DNA from: Kribbella catacumbae DSM 19601 | GTDB lineage: Bacteria; Actinomycetota; Actinomycetes; Propionibacteriales; Kribbellaceae | Reading direction: 5' to 3' | Assembly: GCF_000372465.1 (NCBI RefSeq) | Contig: NZ_AQUZ01000009.1 | Span: forward strand, 1 to 64,000 | Length of the DNA: 64,000 nucleotides | Shown here: in pieces, positions 15,280 through 22,874 of the stretch | Layout of the letters: each line of letters starts with the position of its first letter | Numbering within the stretch: position 1 is the first letter of the stretch | Notes under the pieces: model-generated | The model's database searches: none | What the model saw: the letters and a program-made list of their open reading frames with translations, nothing else | What the model was told of the DNA's origin: nothing | Made by a program: the position numbers and the translations under genes

Positions 15280-16686
15280 ATGTCGCTGCTGGTCAAGGGT
15301 GGAACCGTCATCGGGCCGACCGGTGCGCAACCGGCCGACGTCCTGGTCGAGGGCGAGAAGATCGTCGCGCTGCTCGATCCGGCGTACCGGGAGGCCGTGC
15401 AGGCCGATGAGGTGATCGATGCCACCGGCAAGTATGTGATCCCGGGCGGGATCGACGCGCACACGCACATGGAGCTGCCGTTCGGCGGTACTGCGGCCAG
15501 CGACACCTTCGACACCGGTACTCGGGCCGCGGCCTGGGGCGGTACGACGACCATCATCGACTTCGCCGTCCAGCGCACCGGTGAGGTGGTGCAGGACGGG
15601 CTGGCCGCCTGGCATGCGAAGGCCGAGGGCAACTGTCACATCGACTACGCGTTCCACATGATCCTCGGCGGCGTCGACGCCGAGGCGCTGAAGGCGATGG
15701 ACCAGCTCGTCACGGACGAGGGCATCACCAGTTTCAAGCTGTTCATGGCCTACCCGGGCGTCTTCTACTCCGACGACGGGCAGATCCTCCGGGCCATGCA
15801 GACCGCCCGGGAGAACGGCGCGATGATCATGATGCACGCGGAGAACGGCATCGCGATCGACGTACTCGTGCAGCAGGCGCTGGCTCGCGGTGAGACCGAC
15901 CCGATCTACCACGGGATCACCAGGCCGGCCGCCTTGGAGACCGAAGCGACGAGCCGGGCCATCACCCTGGCCGAGGTGGCGCAGGACTGCCCGCTCTACA
16001 TCGTGCACCTGTCGGCGAGCGGAGCCCTCGAGGCCGTTGCAGCGGCGCGCAACGACGGCCGGAACGTGTTCGCGGAGACCTGCCCGCAGTACTTGTATCT
16101 GACGCTGGAAGACCAGTTGGGCGCGCCCGGGTTCGAAGGCGCGAAGTACGTCTGTTCGACGCCGCTCAGGAGCAAGCACGAACAGCACGCCAAGGATCTG
16201 TGGAAAGGGCTCAGGAGCAACGATCTCGCGGTCGTGTCGACCGACCACTGCCCGTTCTGCTTCAAGGACCAGAAGGAGCTGGGCGTCGGCGACTTCTCCA
16301 AGATCCCGAACGGGATCGGCGGCGTCGAGCACCGCGTCGACCTCGTCTACCAGGGCGTCGTGGACGGTCAGCTGTCGCTGGAGCGTTGGGTCGAGACGAT
16401 CGCCACGACACCGGCCCGGATGTTCGGGCTGTATCCGCAGAAGGGCATCATCGCGCCGGGCTCGGATGCCGACCTGGTCGTCTACGACCCGAACGGGACC
16501 ACCCGGATCGGGGTCGAGACGCACCACATGAACATGGACTACTCGGCGTACGAAGGGGTAGAGATCGCGGGCCGGGTGGGCACGGTGATCTCGCGGGGCG
16601 AGGTGATCGTGGCTGACGGCAACTACCATGGCCGCAAGGGCCGCGGCAGGTACCTCAAGCGCGGCCTCTCGTCTTACCTGGTCTGA
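15280..16686 (+). CDS. hydA: Dihydropyrimidinase / hydantoinase
   Basis: 468 residues. Opens the ring of dihydrouracil or dihydrothymine (and hydantoins). Metal ligands: H61 and H63 in GGIDAHTHME, the carboxylated Lys in TSFKLFMAYPG (about residue 151), His in MMHAENG and in YIVHLSASG, and Asp in VSTDHCPFC. Length is typical of the cyclic amidohydrolase family. GGAGG precedes the ATG by eight bases. It feeds its product to the ureidopropionase encoded just upstream. Confidence 0.95.
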   Translation: MSLLVKGGTVIGPTGAQPADVLVEGEKIVALLDPAYREAVQADEVIDATGKYVIPGGIDAHTHMELPFGGTAASDTFDTGTRAAAWGGTTTIIDFAVQRTGEVVQDGLAAWHAKAEGNCHIDYAFHMILGGVDAEALKAMDQLVTDEGITSFKLFMAYPGVFYSDDGQILRAMQTARENGAMIMMHAENGIAIDVLVQQALARGETDPIYHGITRPAALETEATSRAITLAEVAQDCPLYIVHLSASGALEAVAAARNDGRNVFAETCPQYLYLTLEDQLGAPGFEGAKYVCSTPLRSKHEQHAKDLWKGLRSNDLAVVSTDHCPFCFKDQKELGVGDFSKIPNGIGGVEHRVDLVYQGVVDGQLSLERWVETIATTPARMFGLYPQKGIIAPGSDADLVVYDPNGTTRIGVETHHMNMDYSAYEGVEIAGRVGTVISRGEVIVADGNYHGRKGRGRYLKRGLSSYLV

Positions 16687-16698
16687 GGGGGAGCAACC

Positions 16699-17697
16699 GT
16701 GGACTTCGGAGTGGTGTTCCAGTGTGATCCGCCCGCGTCCGCGGTGGTGGACCTCGCGCGCAAGGCCGAGGAGGCCGGCTTCAGCCACGTGTGGACGTTC
16801 GACTCGCATCTGCTCTGGCAGGAGCCGTTCGTCATCTACAGCCAGATCCTGGCCGCGACCGAACGCGTCATCGTCGGGCCGATGGTGACGAACCCGGGCA
16901 CCCGCGACTGGACCGTGATCGCATCCCAGTTCGCCACCCTGAACGAGATGTTCGGCAATCGCACGATCTGCGGCATCGGCCGCGGCGACTCGGCGTTGCG
17001 CACGCTCGGGGCCAAGCCGGGCACGATCGCCGAGCTGAAGCAGTGCGTCGAAGTGGTGCGCGAACTCGCCGCCGGGCGCACGGTCGAGTACCGCGGCCAG
17101 CAGCTCAAGTTCAGCTGGGTCGAGGACGGCAAGCTCGAGGTCTGGGTCGCGGCGTACGGCCCCAAAGCCCTGCAGGCGACCGGCGAGGTGGGCGACGGCT
17201 ACATCCTCCAGCTCGCCGACCCCGACATCGCCGCCTGGATGATCTCCGCCGTACGCCGGTCCGCCGAGCAGGCCGGTCGCGATCCGGAGCAGATCACCTT
17301 CTGCGTGGCGGCTCCCGCGTATGTCGGCGACAACCTGGAGCACCAGCGCGACCAGACCCGCTGGTTCGGTGGGATGGTCGGCAACCACGTCGCCGACATC
17401 GTCGCCCGGTACGGCGAATCGAGTGCGGTGCCGCAGGCGTTGACCGACTACATCGCGGGCCGCCAAAGCTACGACTACGCCGAGCACGGGCGGGCCGGCA
17501 GCACCCACACCGACTTCGTGCCCGACGAGGTGGTCGACCGGTTCTGCATCCTCGGCCCGGTTGAGAACCACCTGGCCAAGCTGGAGGAACTGAAGGCGAT
17601 CGGCGTCGACCAGTTCGCCCTCTACCTCCAGCACGACGCCAAGGAAGAGACGTTAGCTGCCTACGGCAAGCACATCATTCCCGCTTTCAACGGGTGA
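16699..17697 (+). CDS. LLM-class F420-dependent oxidoreductase (TIGR03842-like)
   Basis: 332 residues from GTG 16699 with GGGGAG upstream, 12 bp after hydA. It has the bacterial-luciferase-like barrel of F420/flavin oxidoreductases: DFGVVFQCDPPA at the N-terminus, VGPMVTNPGTRD near 55-67, the CGIGRGDSALRTLG loop near 93-106, and a C-terminal HIIPAF. Members of this group are often found with hydantoinase genes. No flavin- or NADPH-dependent dihydropyrimidine dehydrogenase is present nearby, so this protein could supply the missing redox step. That is inference. Confidence 0.85.
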   Translation: MDFGVVFQCDPPASAVVDLARKAEEAGFSHVWTFDSHLLWQEPFVIYSQILAATERVIVGPMVTNPGTRDWTVIASQFATLNEMFGNRTICGIGRGDSALRTLGAKPGTIAELKQCVEVVRELAAGRTVEYRGQQLKFSWVEDGKLEVWVAAYGPKALQATGEVGDGYILQLADPDIAAWMISAVRRSAEQAGRDPEQITFCVAAPAYVGDNLEHQRDQTRWFGGMVGNHVADIVARYGESSAVPQALTDYIAGRQSYDYAEHGRAGSTHTDFVPDEVVDRFCILGPVENHLAKLEELKAIGVDQFALYLQHDAKEETLAAYGKHIIPAFNG

Positions 17698-17767
17698 AGT
17701 GTCGCCGTGGCAGCAAGTTGCGGGCAATCCCGTGGAATCAGTGACGGGATTGTGAAAGCGTGCCCGG

Positions 17768-18196
17768 ATGGGCATTGAACTGCGACCGCTGACGGACGAG
17801 GACCACGAGCTGATCGAGCTCGCGCGGCGAACGGTGGACGAGAACACCGACGGTCCCGACGGCGTGTACACGATGGGTGCGGCGGTCCGGGCCGCCGATG
17901 GCCGGATGTTCGCCGGGATCAACCTGTACCACTTCACCGGCGGCCCGTGTGCCGAGCTCGTCGCCCTCGGCCGGGCCCGCGCCGAGGGCGCCCGTGAGCT
18001 CACCACCATCGTTGCGGTAGGCAACGAAGGCCGCGGCGTCCAGGGGCCGTGCGGCCGCGACCGTCAGATCTTCGTCGACTACCACCCGCAGTTGCGCGTC
18101 ATCTTGTCCACAGCCCAAGGCCTCGGCAGTGTCGTCGCCACCGACCTCCTCCCAGAAGGCTTCCCCTGGACACCTTCTGGGGCGGACGTCGTCTGA
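17768..18196 (+). CDS. Blasticidin-S-deaminase-like / cytidine-deaminase-fold protein
   Basis: 142 residues. The middle reads very like fungal blasticidin S deaminase: YHFTGGPCAELVALG, then VAVGNEGRG and PCGRDRQ. C61-A-E63 gives one zinc ligand and the catalytic Glu. C95 gives the second. The third ligand, usually Cys in PCGRC, is D98 here. Either Asp coordinates zinc or the site is altered. It follows the pyrimidine operon by 70 bp and may act on a cytosine-type nucleoside. Blasticidin resistance is not shown. Confidence 0.82.
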   Translation: MGIELRPLTDEDHELIELARRTVDENTDGPDGVYTMGAAVRAADGRMFAGINLYHFTGGPCAELVALGRARAEGARELTTIVAVGNEGRGVQGPCGRDRQIFVDYHPQLRVILSTAQGLGSVVATDLLPEGFPWTPSGADVV

Positions 18197-18197
18197 A

Positions 18198-19553
18198 TCA
18201 GGCTGGGCCGTACGGGAAGACGGTGTTCGGGTCGTAAGTCGCCCGGATCTCGGCCAGGCGAGTGAAGGTGCCGGCCGGCCAGGACGCTTCGTACGAACCC
18301 GGGACCTTCAGGCCGCCTGCGTAGTTGATGGTGGTCTCGGTCGCGATCCAGGGGCGGAGTGGTTCTAGCAGCGCGTCGGCGGCCGGGGGCAGGACCGTCG
18401 CGAACAGGCTGGGGTCGGGGACTCCGGCCATGAAGTACGTGTAGGCGCCGCCGCGACCCCCGACCGCACTGCCCTCCGGTACGTCGCGCCGCGTGGCTCC
18501 GCCGAGGTGGCGGATCTCGATGGCGACGAACGGCACCTGCTGGTCGGGACCGGCCGCTCCGAGGAAGGCTTCGACGAAGTCGGCGTCGATCTCGTTCAGC
18601 AGTCCGCCGCGATCCCAGCCAGGTCCCGGATCGGTGGGGTCGTTGTGGATGGTCGCGATCGCCGCCGCCGGCAGTTCGGCGACCGCGTCGATGATGGTGG
18701 GACCGACGTCGCGGATCGGCTGGAAGAGGCGTTCGCCTTCGGCCGGGTCGCCGACGAACGCGAAGCGCGCGCTGAGCACGGTCTTGCCCCGCAGTGGTTC
18801 GGGGATGAACTCCAGCGGCGGCAGCCGGAGGATGATGACGGACGTGGTCGCCGTTTCGGGGAGTGTCTTGGTCCACTCGGCCCAGGTGGACAGCGCATCG
18901 GCGATCTGGGGAGCGTCGAAGAACACCGAACCGCCGTACAGGGTGGAGAGCTCGACGAGTTCGAAGTCCATCGAGGTGACGATGCCGAAGCCGCCCTTGC
19001 CACCGCGCAGTGCCCAGAACAGGTCCGGGTTCTCGGTCGCGCTGGCCGTGATGACCTCGCCGGAGGCGACCGCGACCCGGAAGGCGCGAGCCCAGTCGGA
19101 GGAGAAGCCGTAGGTCCGGGCCAGCGGGCCTAGACCGCCACCAAGTGTGTAGCCGATACAGCCAACGTTGGCGGACGCGCCGGCGATCGGCGCGAGACCG
19201 TGTTCGGCCGCGGCCTCGATGACGTCGGCCCAGCGGCAGCCCGCGTTGATGTGGGCGATTCGCTGATCGGCGTCGATGGTCACGCCGGCAAGCCTGGACG
19301 TGGTGGCGAGGATGCCGCCGGTCACGGGAGTGGCGGAGCCGTGGCCGGTGGCGAGCACGCGCACCGGAGTACCGGCTGATGCTGCCAGCCGGACGAGGGC
19401 TGCAGCGTCCTCCTCCGAGGTGAGGCCGACGGCGACGTCAGGGGTGTGCAGGGTGGCCGTGTTCCAGGCCGCGACCTCGGCAGCGAAGTCGTCGTCGCCG
19501 GGGCCTAGCACCGGGCCTGCGACAGAACTGCGGAGTTGGTCGATCAGGGTCAT
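18198..19553 (-). CDS. FAD-linked oxidase, berberine-bridge/PCMH type
   Basis: 451 residues from ATG 19553 (AAAGG upstream). An FAD-binding PCMH domain spans about 35-205: VRVLATGHGSATP carries the His expected to hold FAD covalently, and YTLGGGLGPLARTYGFSSD (in part) is the FAD loop. The C-terminus ends in the BBE-like YDPNTVFPYG. Cytoplasmic; no signal. It is last in the sugar-importer operon, 20 bp after the second permease, so its substrate is probably the imported sugar or an aglycone. It ends two bases from the convergent deaminase stop. Confidence 0.88.
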   Translation of the reverse strand: MTLIDQLRSSVAGPVLGPGDDDFAAEVAAWNTATLHTPDVAVGLTSEEDAAALVRLAASAGTPVRVLATGHGSATPVTGGILATTSRLAGVTIDADQRIAHINAGCRWADVIEAAAEHGLAPIAGASANVGCIGYTLGGGLGPLARTYGFSSDWARAFRVAVASGEVITASATENPDLFWALRGGKGGFGIVTSMDFELVELSTLYGGSVFFDAPQIADALSTWAEWTKTLPETATTSVIILRLPPLEFIPEPLRGKTVLSARFAFVGDPAEGERLFQPIRDVGPTIIDAVAELPAAAIATIHNDPTDPGPGWDRGGLLNEIDADFVEAFLGAAGPDQQVPFVAIEIRHLGGATRRDVPEGSAVGGRGGAYTYFMAGVPDPSLFATVLPPAADALLEPLRPWIATETTINYAGGLKVPGSYEASWPAGTFTRLAEIRATYDPNTVFPYGPA

Positions 19554-19573
19554 GATTGCCTTTCTTTCTGGGG

Positions 19574-20422
19574 TCATTCGCTGATTCCCGAGCGCTCGAC
19601 GCCTGCCACGATCCAGCGCTGGAGGAAGACGAACATCACCACCAGCGGCAGGATCGCGATGGTGGCGGCGATGAACAGTTGGGGGAGGTCGATGGTCTGG
19701 GCGGTGAGGAAGGTGGACAGGGCGATCTGGACCGTCCAGGCGGACTGGTCCGGTGCGATCACCAGCGGCCAGAGGAACGCGTTCCACGATCCGATGAAGG
19801 TGATCGTGGCGATGGCGGCGATGAACCCCTTCGAGTTCGGGACCACGATCCGCCAGAAGGTGCCCCAGTACGCCGTACCGTCCAGCGCCGCGGCTTCTTC
19901 CAGCTCCCGGGGGAAGTTGAGGAAGTACTGCCGGAACAGGAAGGTCGCGAAGGCCTGGAACAACCCGGGGATGATCAGTCCGCGCAACGTGCTCACCCAG
20001 CCGAGCGACGACACCAGCACGAAGCTCGGGACGAACGTCACGGCCGCCGGGATGAGCAGCGTCGCGACGATGAAGTAGAAGACCGCGTTCGCGTATCTGA
20101 ACGGGATCCGGGCCAGGCCGTAGCCGGCCAGGCCGGAGATCACCAGGACGCCGACTGTCTGCACCACCGCGATCACCAGTGAATTGATCAACGATCTGAG
20201 CATCGGGACGGCCGGATTGTTGAACAGTTCAGCGATGTTGCTCCACTGCAGCGACGACGGGAACAATTTCCACGACGGTGACGTGATGTCCTGTTCGGTC
20301 GCCAACCCGTTGCGCACTAGGAGATAGAACGGCAGCAGGAACAGCAGCGCGCCGACCGCCAGGACGACGTACCGGATCACAATGCCGGTCTTGTCGGCGC
20401 GGGATCGCTGGATCACCGCCAT
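19574..20422 (-). CDS. ABC sugar transporter permease, CUT1 (MalG-like)
   Basis: 282 residues from ATG 20422, preceded by GGAGGGAGGA. Six hydrophobic segments. The cytoplasmic coupling motif is the EAA loop EEAAALDGTAYWGTFWRIVVP (in part: EEAAALDG). It starts one base after the stop of the first permease. No ATPase is encoded in the cluster, so a shared MsiK-like ATPase elsewhere must energise it. Confidence 0.94.
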   Translation of the reverse strand: MAVIQRSRADKTGIVIRYVVLAVGALLFLLPFYLLVRNGLATEQDITSPSWKLFPSSLQWSNIAELFNNPAVPMLRSLINSLVIAVVQTVGVLVISGLAGYGLARIPFRYANAVFYFIVATLLIPAAVTFVPSFVLVSSLGWVSTLRGLIIPGLFQAFATFLFRQYFLNFPRELEEAAALDGTAYWGTFWRIVVPNSKGFIAAIATITFIGSWNAFLWPLVIAPDQSAWTVQIALSTFLTAQTIDLPQLFIAATIAILPLVVMFVFLQRWIVAGVERSGISE

Positions 20423-20423
20423 C

Positions 20424-21344
20424 TCAGTCCTCCCTCCGGCCGAGGCCGAGAAAACGTCCCTGCCCAAGGGCGACCAAGGCGATCAGCAGCGTGAGGATGA
20501 CGGCTCCCGCGCTGCCATGGCCGAAGTCCTGCCCTTGACCCAGCGCCGCGTAGTACAGGTAGACCAGGGGCGGTCGCGCGTACGGCGGGTACTGCCCGGA
20601 GCTGGACAGCAGGTTGTAGAACTCGTCGAAGGCCTGGAACGCGTTGATCAGAAGCAGCAGCAGTACTGCGGTCGACGTGGCGCGCAACTGCGGCAGGGTG
20701 AGGAAGCGCAGCACCTTCCACCCGGTCGCGCCGTCGATCGCGGCGGCCTCGTAGAGCGACGGCGCGATCCGCTGCAGCCCGGCGAGGAACAGGATCATGT
20801 AAAAGCCGGCCTGCAACCACATCCGGGCGGTCACGATCACCAGCCAGTACCACGGCGGCTGCGTCACCGAGAGCCAGGCGATCGGCTCGATCCCGAACCA
20901 GCCGAGCACCGTGTTCATCAGGCCGAACCGGACGCCGGAGAAGATCGACAACTTCCAGATCAGCGACGCCACGACGTACGAGCAGGCGGTCGGCAGGAAG
21001 AAGACCGAGCGGAAGAAGGTCTTGGCGAACCGGGCCCGGTTCACCAGCAGCGCCAGGCCGAGCGACGCGACGAACGTGGTCGGCACGATGAACAGCGCGA
21101 ACACCACGAAGGTGATCAGGCTGGACCGGAACGCCGAGTCCGCCAGCATGTCCACATAGTTGCCCAGGCCAACGAAATTGGCCGGCGTGACCGTGTTGTG
21201 CGCGTCGAAGAAGCTCAGCCAGATCGACCACAGGATGGGGATGTAGACGAACACCACCAGGCCGAGCACGAACGGGCCGACGAAGATCAGGAACCAGAGA
21301 TTGCGGTCGTGCCTTCCGCGCAGTCTGGTGGTGACGGTTGACAT
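20424..21344 (-). CDS. ABC sugar transporter permease, CUT1 (MalF-like)
   Basis: 306 residues from ATG 21344; its start shares one base with the TGA of the binding protein (TGATG). Six membrane segments, an Arg-rich cytoplasmic N-terminus, and the EAA loop YEAAAIDGATGWKVLRFLTLP (in part: YEAAAIDGA). Pairs with the MalG-like permease encoded just downstream. Confidence 0.94.
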   Translation of the reverse strand: MSTVTTRLRGRHDRNLWFLIFVGPFVLGLVVFVYIPILWSIWLSFFDAHNTVTPANFVGLGNYVDMLADSAFRSSLITFVVFALFIVPTTFVASLGLALLVNRARFAKTFFRSVFFLPTACSYVVASLIWKLSIFSGVRFGLMNTVLGWFGIEPIAWLSVTQPPWYWLVIVTARMWLQAGFYMILFLAGLQRIAPSLYEAAAIDGATGWKVLRFLTLPQLRATSTAVLLLLLINAFQAFDEFYNLLSSSGQYPPYARPPLVYLYYAALGQGQDFGHGSAGAVILTLLIALVALGQGRFLGLGRRED

Positions 21345-22630
21345 CAGCCGGCGACGCGCTGCAGTTCCGCTTCCACGATCGCCTTGACCGCCTTGATCTC
21401 TCCTGCCGGATCGGTGCCGTTCTTGATGATCCGGTTGAGCGCGTCGGAGTACGCAGTACCGGATTTCGGTGTCCAGAGCAACGGCGTCTGGGCGTGCCCG
21501 TTCTCGTTGACGAACTTGACCGCGTCGGCGGCCGGACCGGACTTCAGCTTCTCCGCCTTCTCGGCCAGGCTCTTGCGGGCCGGGATGTGGAAGCCGAACG
21601 ACTGGGCCCAGTCGAGCTGCTTGTCGGCCTGGTCCACCCACAGCCACTTGATGAACTTCTTGGCGGCATCGACATTCTTCGACTTGGCGTTGACCGCGGA
21701 GCCGTAGGCGCCGACCGGCACGCTCGGCGCGCCCGTCGAGCTGTTCAGCTTCGGCCAGGGCAGTACGCCGAAGTCGTCCGGGAACGCCTTCTGGATCTGC
21801 GGGAGAGTCCACAGCCCGGTGAACTGCATCGCCGTCAGCCCCTGAGTGAAGGCCGACGGGTCAGACCAGTCGGTCGGTGCCCCGAGCAACAAGGCCTTCG
21901 AGGTGAACAGCTCCCGCAGCTTGCGCAGCGATTCGACCGCGGCCGGGTCGTCGAAGCCGAAGGTGTTGTCTTCCTTGAGGTAGTCGAGCCCGGCCGACCA
22001 GAGCGCAGGACCACCGAGGATGCCGACGCCGCCGTCGTTGCCGACGAACAGGCCCTTGACCTTGTCGGTGGTCAGCTTCTTGGCCGCGGCGAGCAACTCG
22101 TCGACCGTCGTCGGCGGCTGGATGCCCGCGGCCGAGAGCAGGCTCTTGCGGTAGACGAGCAGCTGCATGTCCGTCACCTGCGGAATCGCGTACAGCTTGC
22201 CCTGGTACGTCATCCGCGCGATCAGCGACGGCGTGAAGTCGGACTTGGCGTCGCCGAGCAGGTCGGTCAGGTCGACCACCTGACCGCCTTTGACCATGTC
22301 GATGCTGGGGCCGTTGCCGTACTCGAAGACGTCCGGCCCACCATCGGTCAGCAGCGCCGAAGCGGCCTTCTTGTCATAGTCGCCCGGCGACCACTGCACG
22401 GTCACGGTGGCGTCGGCGTACTCCTTGGCGTACCGCTCGACGGCCTGCTGGGTGCCGGCTTCGCCGTACTGGTGGTACCACTGCGACAACGCCGGCTTGC
22501 TGCCCGAGGAGCCGCTGTCCGGCGACCGGCCTGTGTTGGATCCACAGCCCGCCACTGCCATCGCGGCCATCCCGCCGGCTCCGATCAGGAACTGTCGCCG
22601 GTTGAATCCGTTGCCACGAGCACCCGACAT
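21344..22630 (-). CDS. CUT1 extracellular solute-binding lipoprotein
   Basis: 428 residues. The N-terminus has a twin-arginine type signal (FNRRQFLIGAGG) and a lipobox AVAGC at about 25-29, so it is probably exported folded and lipid-anchored. The rest is a family 1 sugar-binding fold with the PDVFEYGNGPS strand and ALWSAGLDYL region. GGAGGT precedes ATG 22630. It heads the operon binding protein, permease, permease, FAD oxidase. The sugar is unknown. It lies divergent from the MFS leader. Confidence 0.94.
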   Translation of the reverse strand: MSGARGNGFNRRQFLIGAGGMAAMAVAGCGSNTGRSPDSGSSGSKPALSQWYHQYGEAGTQQAVERYAKEYADATVTVQWSPGDYDKKAASALLTDGGPDVFEYGNGPSIDMVKGGQVVDLTDLLGDAKSDFTPSLIARMTYQGKLYAIPQVTDMQLLVYRKSLLSAAGIQPPTTVDELLAAAKKLTTDKVKGLFVGNDGGVGILGGPALWSAGLDYLKEDNTFGFDDPAAVESLRKLRELFTSKALLLGAPTDWSDPSAFTQGLTAMQFTGLWTLPQIQKAFPDDFGVLPWPKLNSSTGAPSVPVGAYGSAVNAKSKNVDAAKKFIKWLWVDQADKQLDWAQSFGFHIPARKSLAEKAEKLKSGPAADAVKFVNENGHAQTPLLWTPKSGTAYSDALNRIIKNGTDPAGEIKAVKAIVEAELQRVAG

Positions 22631-22732
22631 CTCGACGTACCTCCGCAGGTTTTCGGCGCGGTCCCACAGCCGCGCACCGATCCTCCGACCCTACGACCGT
22701 CGAGGGCTGACGTCGTGCCATTCCGCGCCGTG

Positions 22733-22777
22733 AATAATCACCTGCTCGACTCGACTTCCTCGGGTAGGCTGCGCGCC
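22733..22777 (+). promoter_or_regulatory. Promoter of the leader-ORF/MFS transcript
   Basis: TAGGCT at 22765-22770 is a good actinobacterial -10 box; seven bases later comes the leader ATG, so the transcript probably starts on it. The -35 region (about 22742) is poor, but an AT-rich patch, AATAATCA (22733-22740), lies just upstream. Weak -35 plus AT patch is what WhiB7-dependent promoters look like; that link is inferred. Confidence 0.55.
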
Positions 22778-22798
22778 ATGTTCGATCCCCGTGCCTAG
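22778..22798 (+). CDS. Leader ORF, six codons (MFDPRA)
   Basis: ATG TTC GAT CCC CGT GCC TAG, probably translated leaderless from the TAGGCT promoter. Its stop codon lies inside the 5-prime arm (22794-22803) of a long hairpin whose 3-prime arm covers the MFS ribosome-binding site. This is the geometry of a translational attenuator peptide such as those before erm and cat genes. Sequence is not matched to any leader I know. Confidence 0.55.
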   Translation: MFDPRA

Positions 22799-22863
22799 AG
22801 AGCGCTCGCCACCGAGCCCGTTCATCGCACCCCGCTCCACTGACGGAGCCGGGGCTCTCTAGG
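22794..22863 (+). promoter_or_regulatory. Attenuator-like hairpin covering the MFS ribosome-binding site
   Basis: CCTAGAGAGC (22794-22803) pairs perfectly with GCTCTCTAGG (22854-22863). Inside, CCCC-GCTCC (22830-22838) pairs with GGAGC-c-GGGG (22845-22854) around ACTGAC. The MFS ribosome site AGGAG (22861-22865) is half buried in the outer stem, and its ATG follows nine bases later. A ribosome stalled on the leader would open the outer stem and free the site. Confidence 0.7.
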
Positions 22864-22874
22864 AGCGTCTTCAC

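Noticed and set aside
15040-17634. 864-residue open frame on the minus strand across the pyrimidine operon
   Set aside because: It is a reverse-strand shadow of high-GC genes. The plus-strand genes have complete motifs, ribosome sites and correct family lengths, whereas this frame is Arg/His/Val-rich without a recognisable domain.
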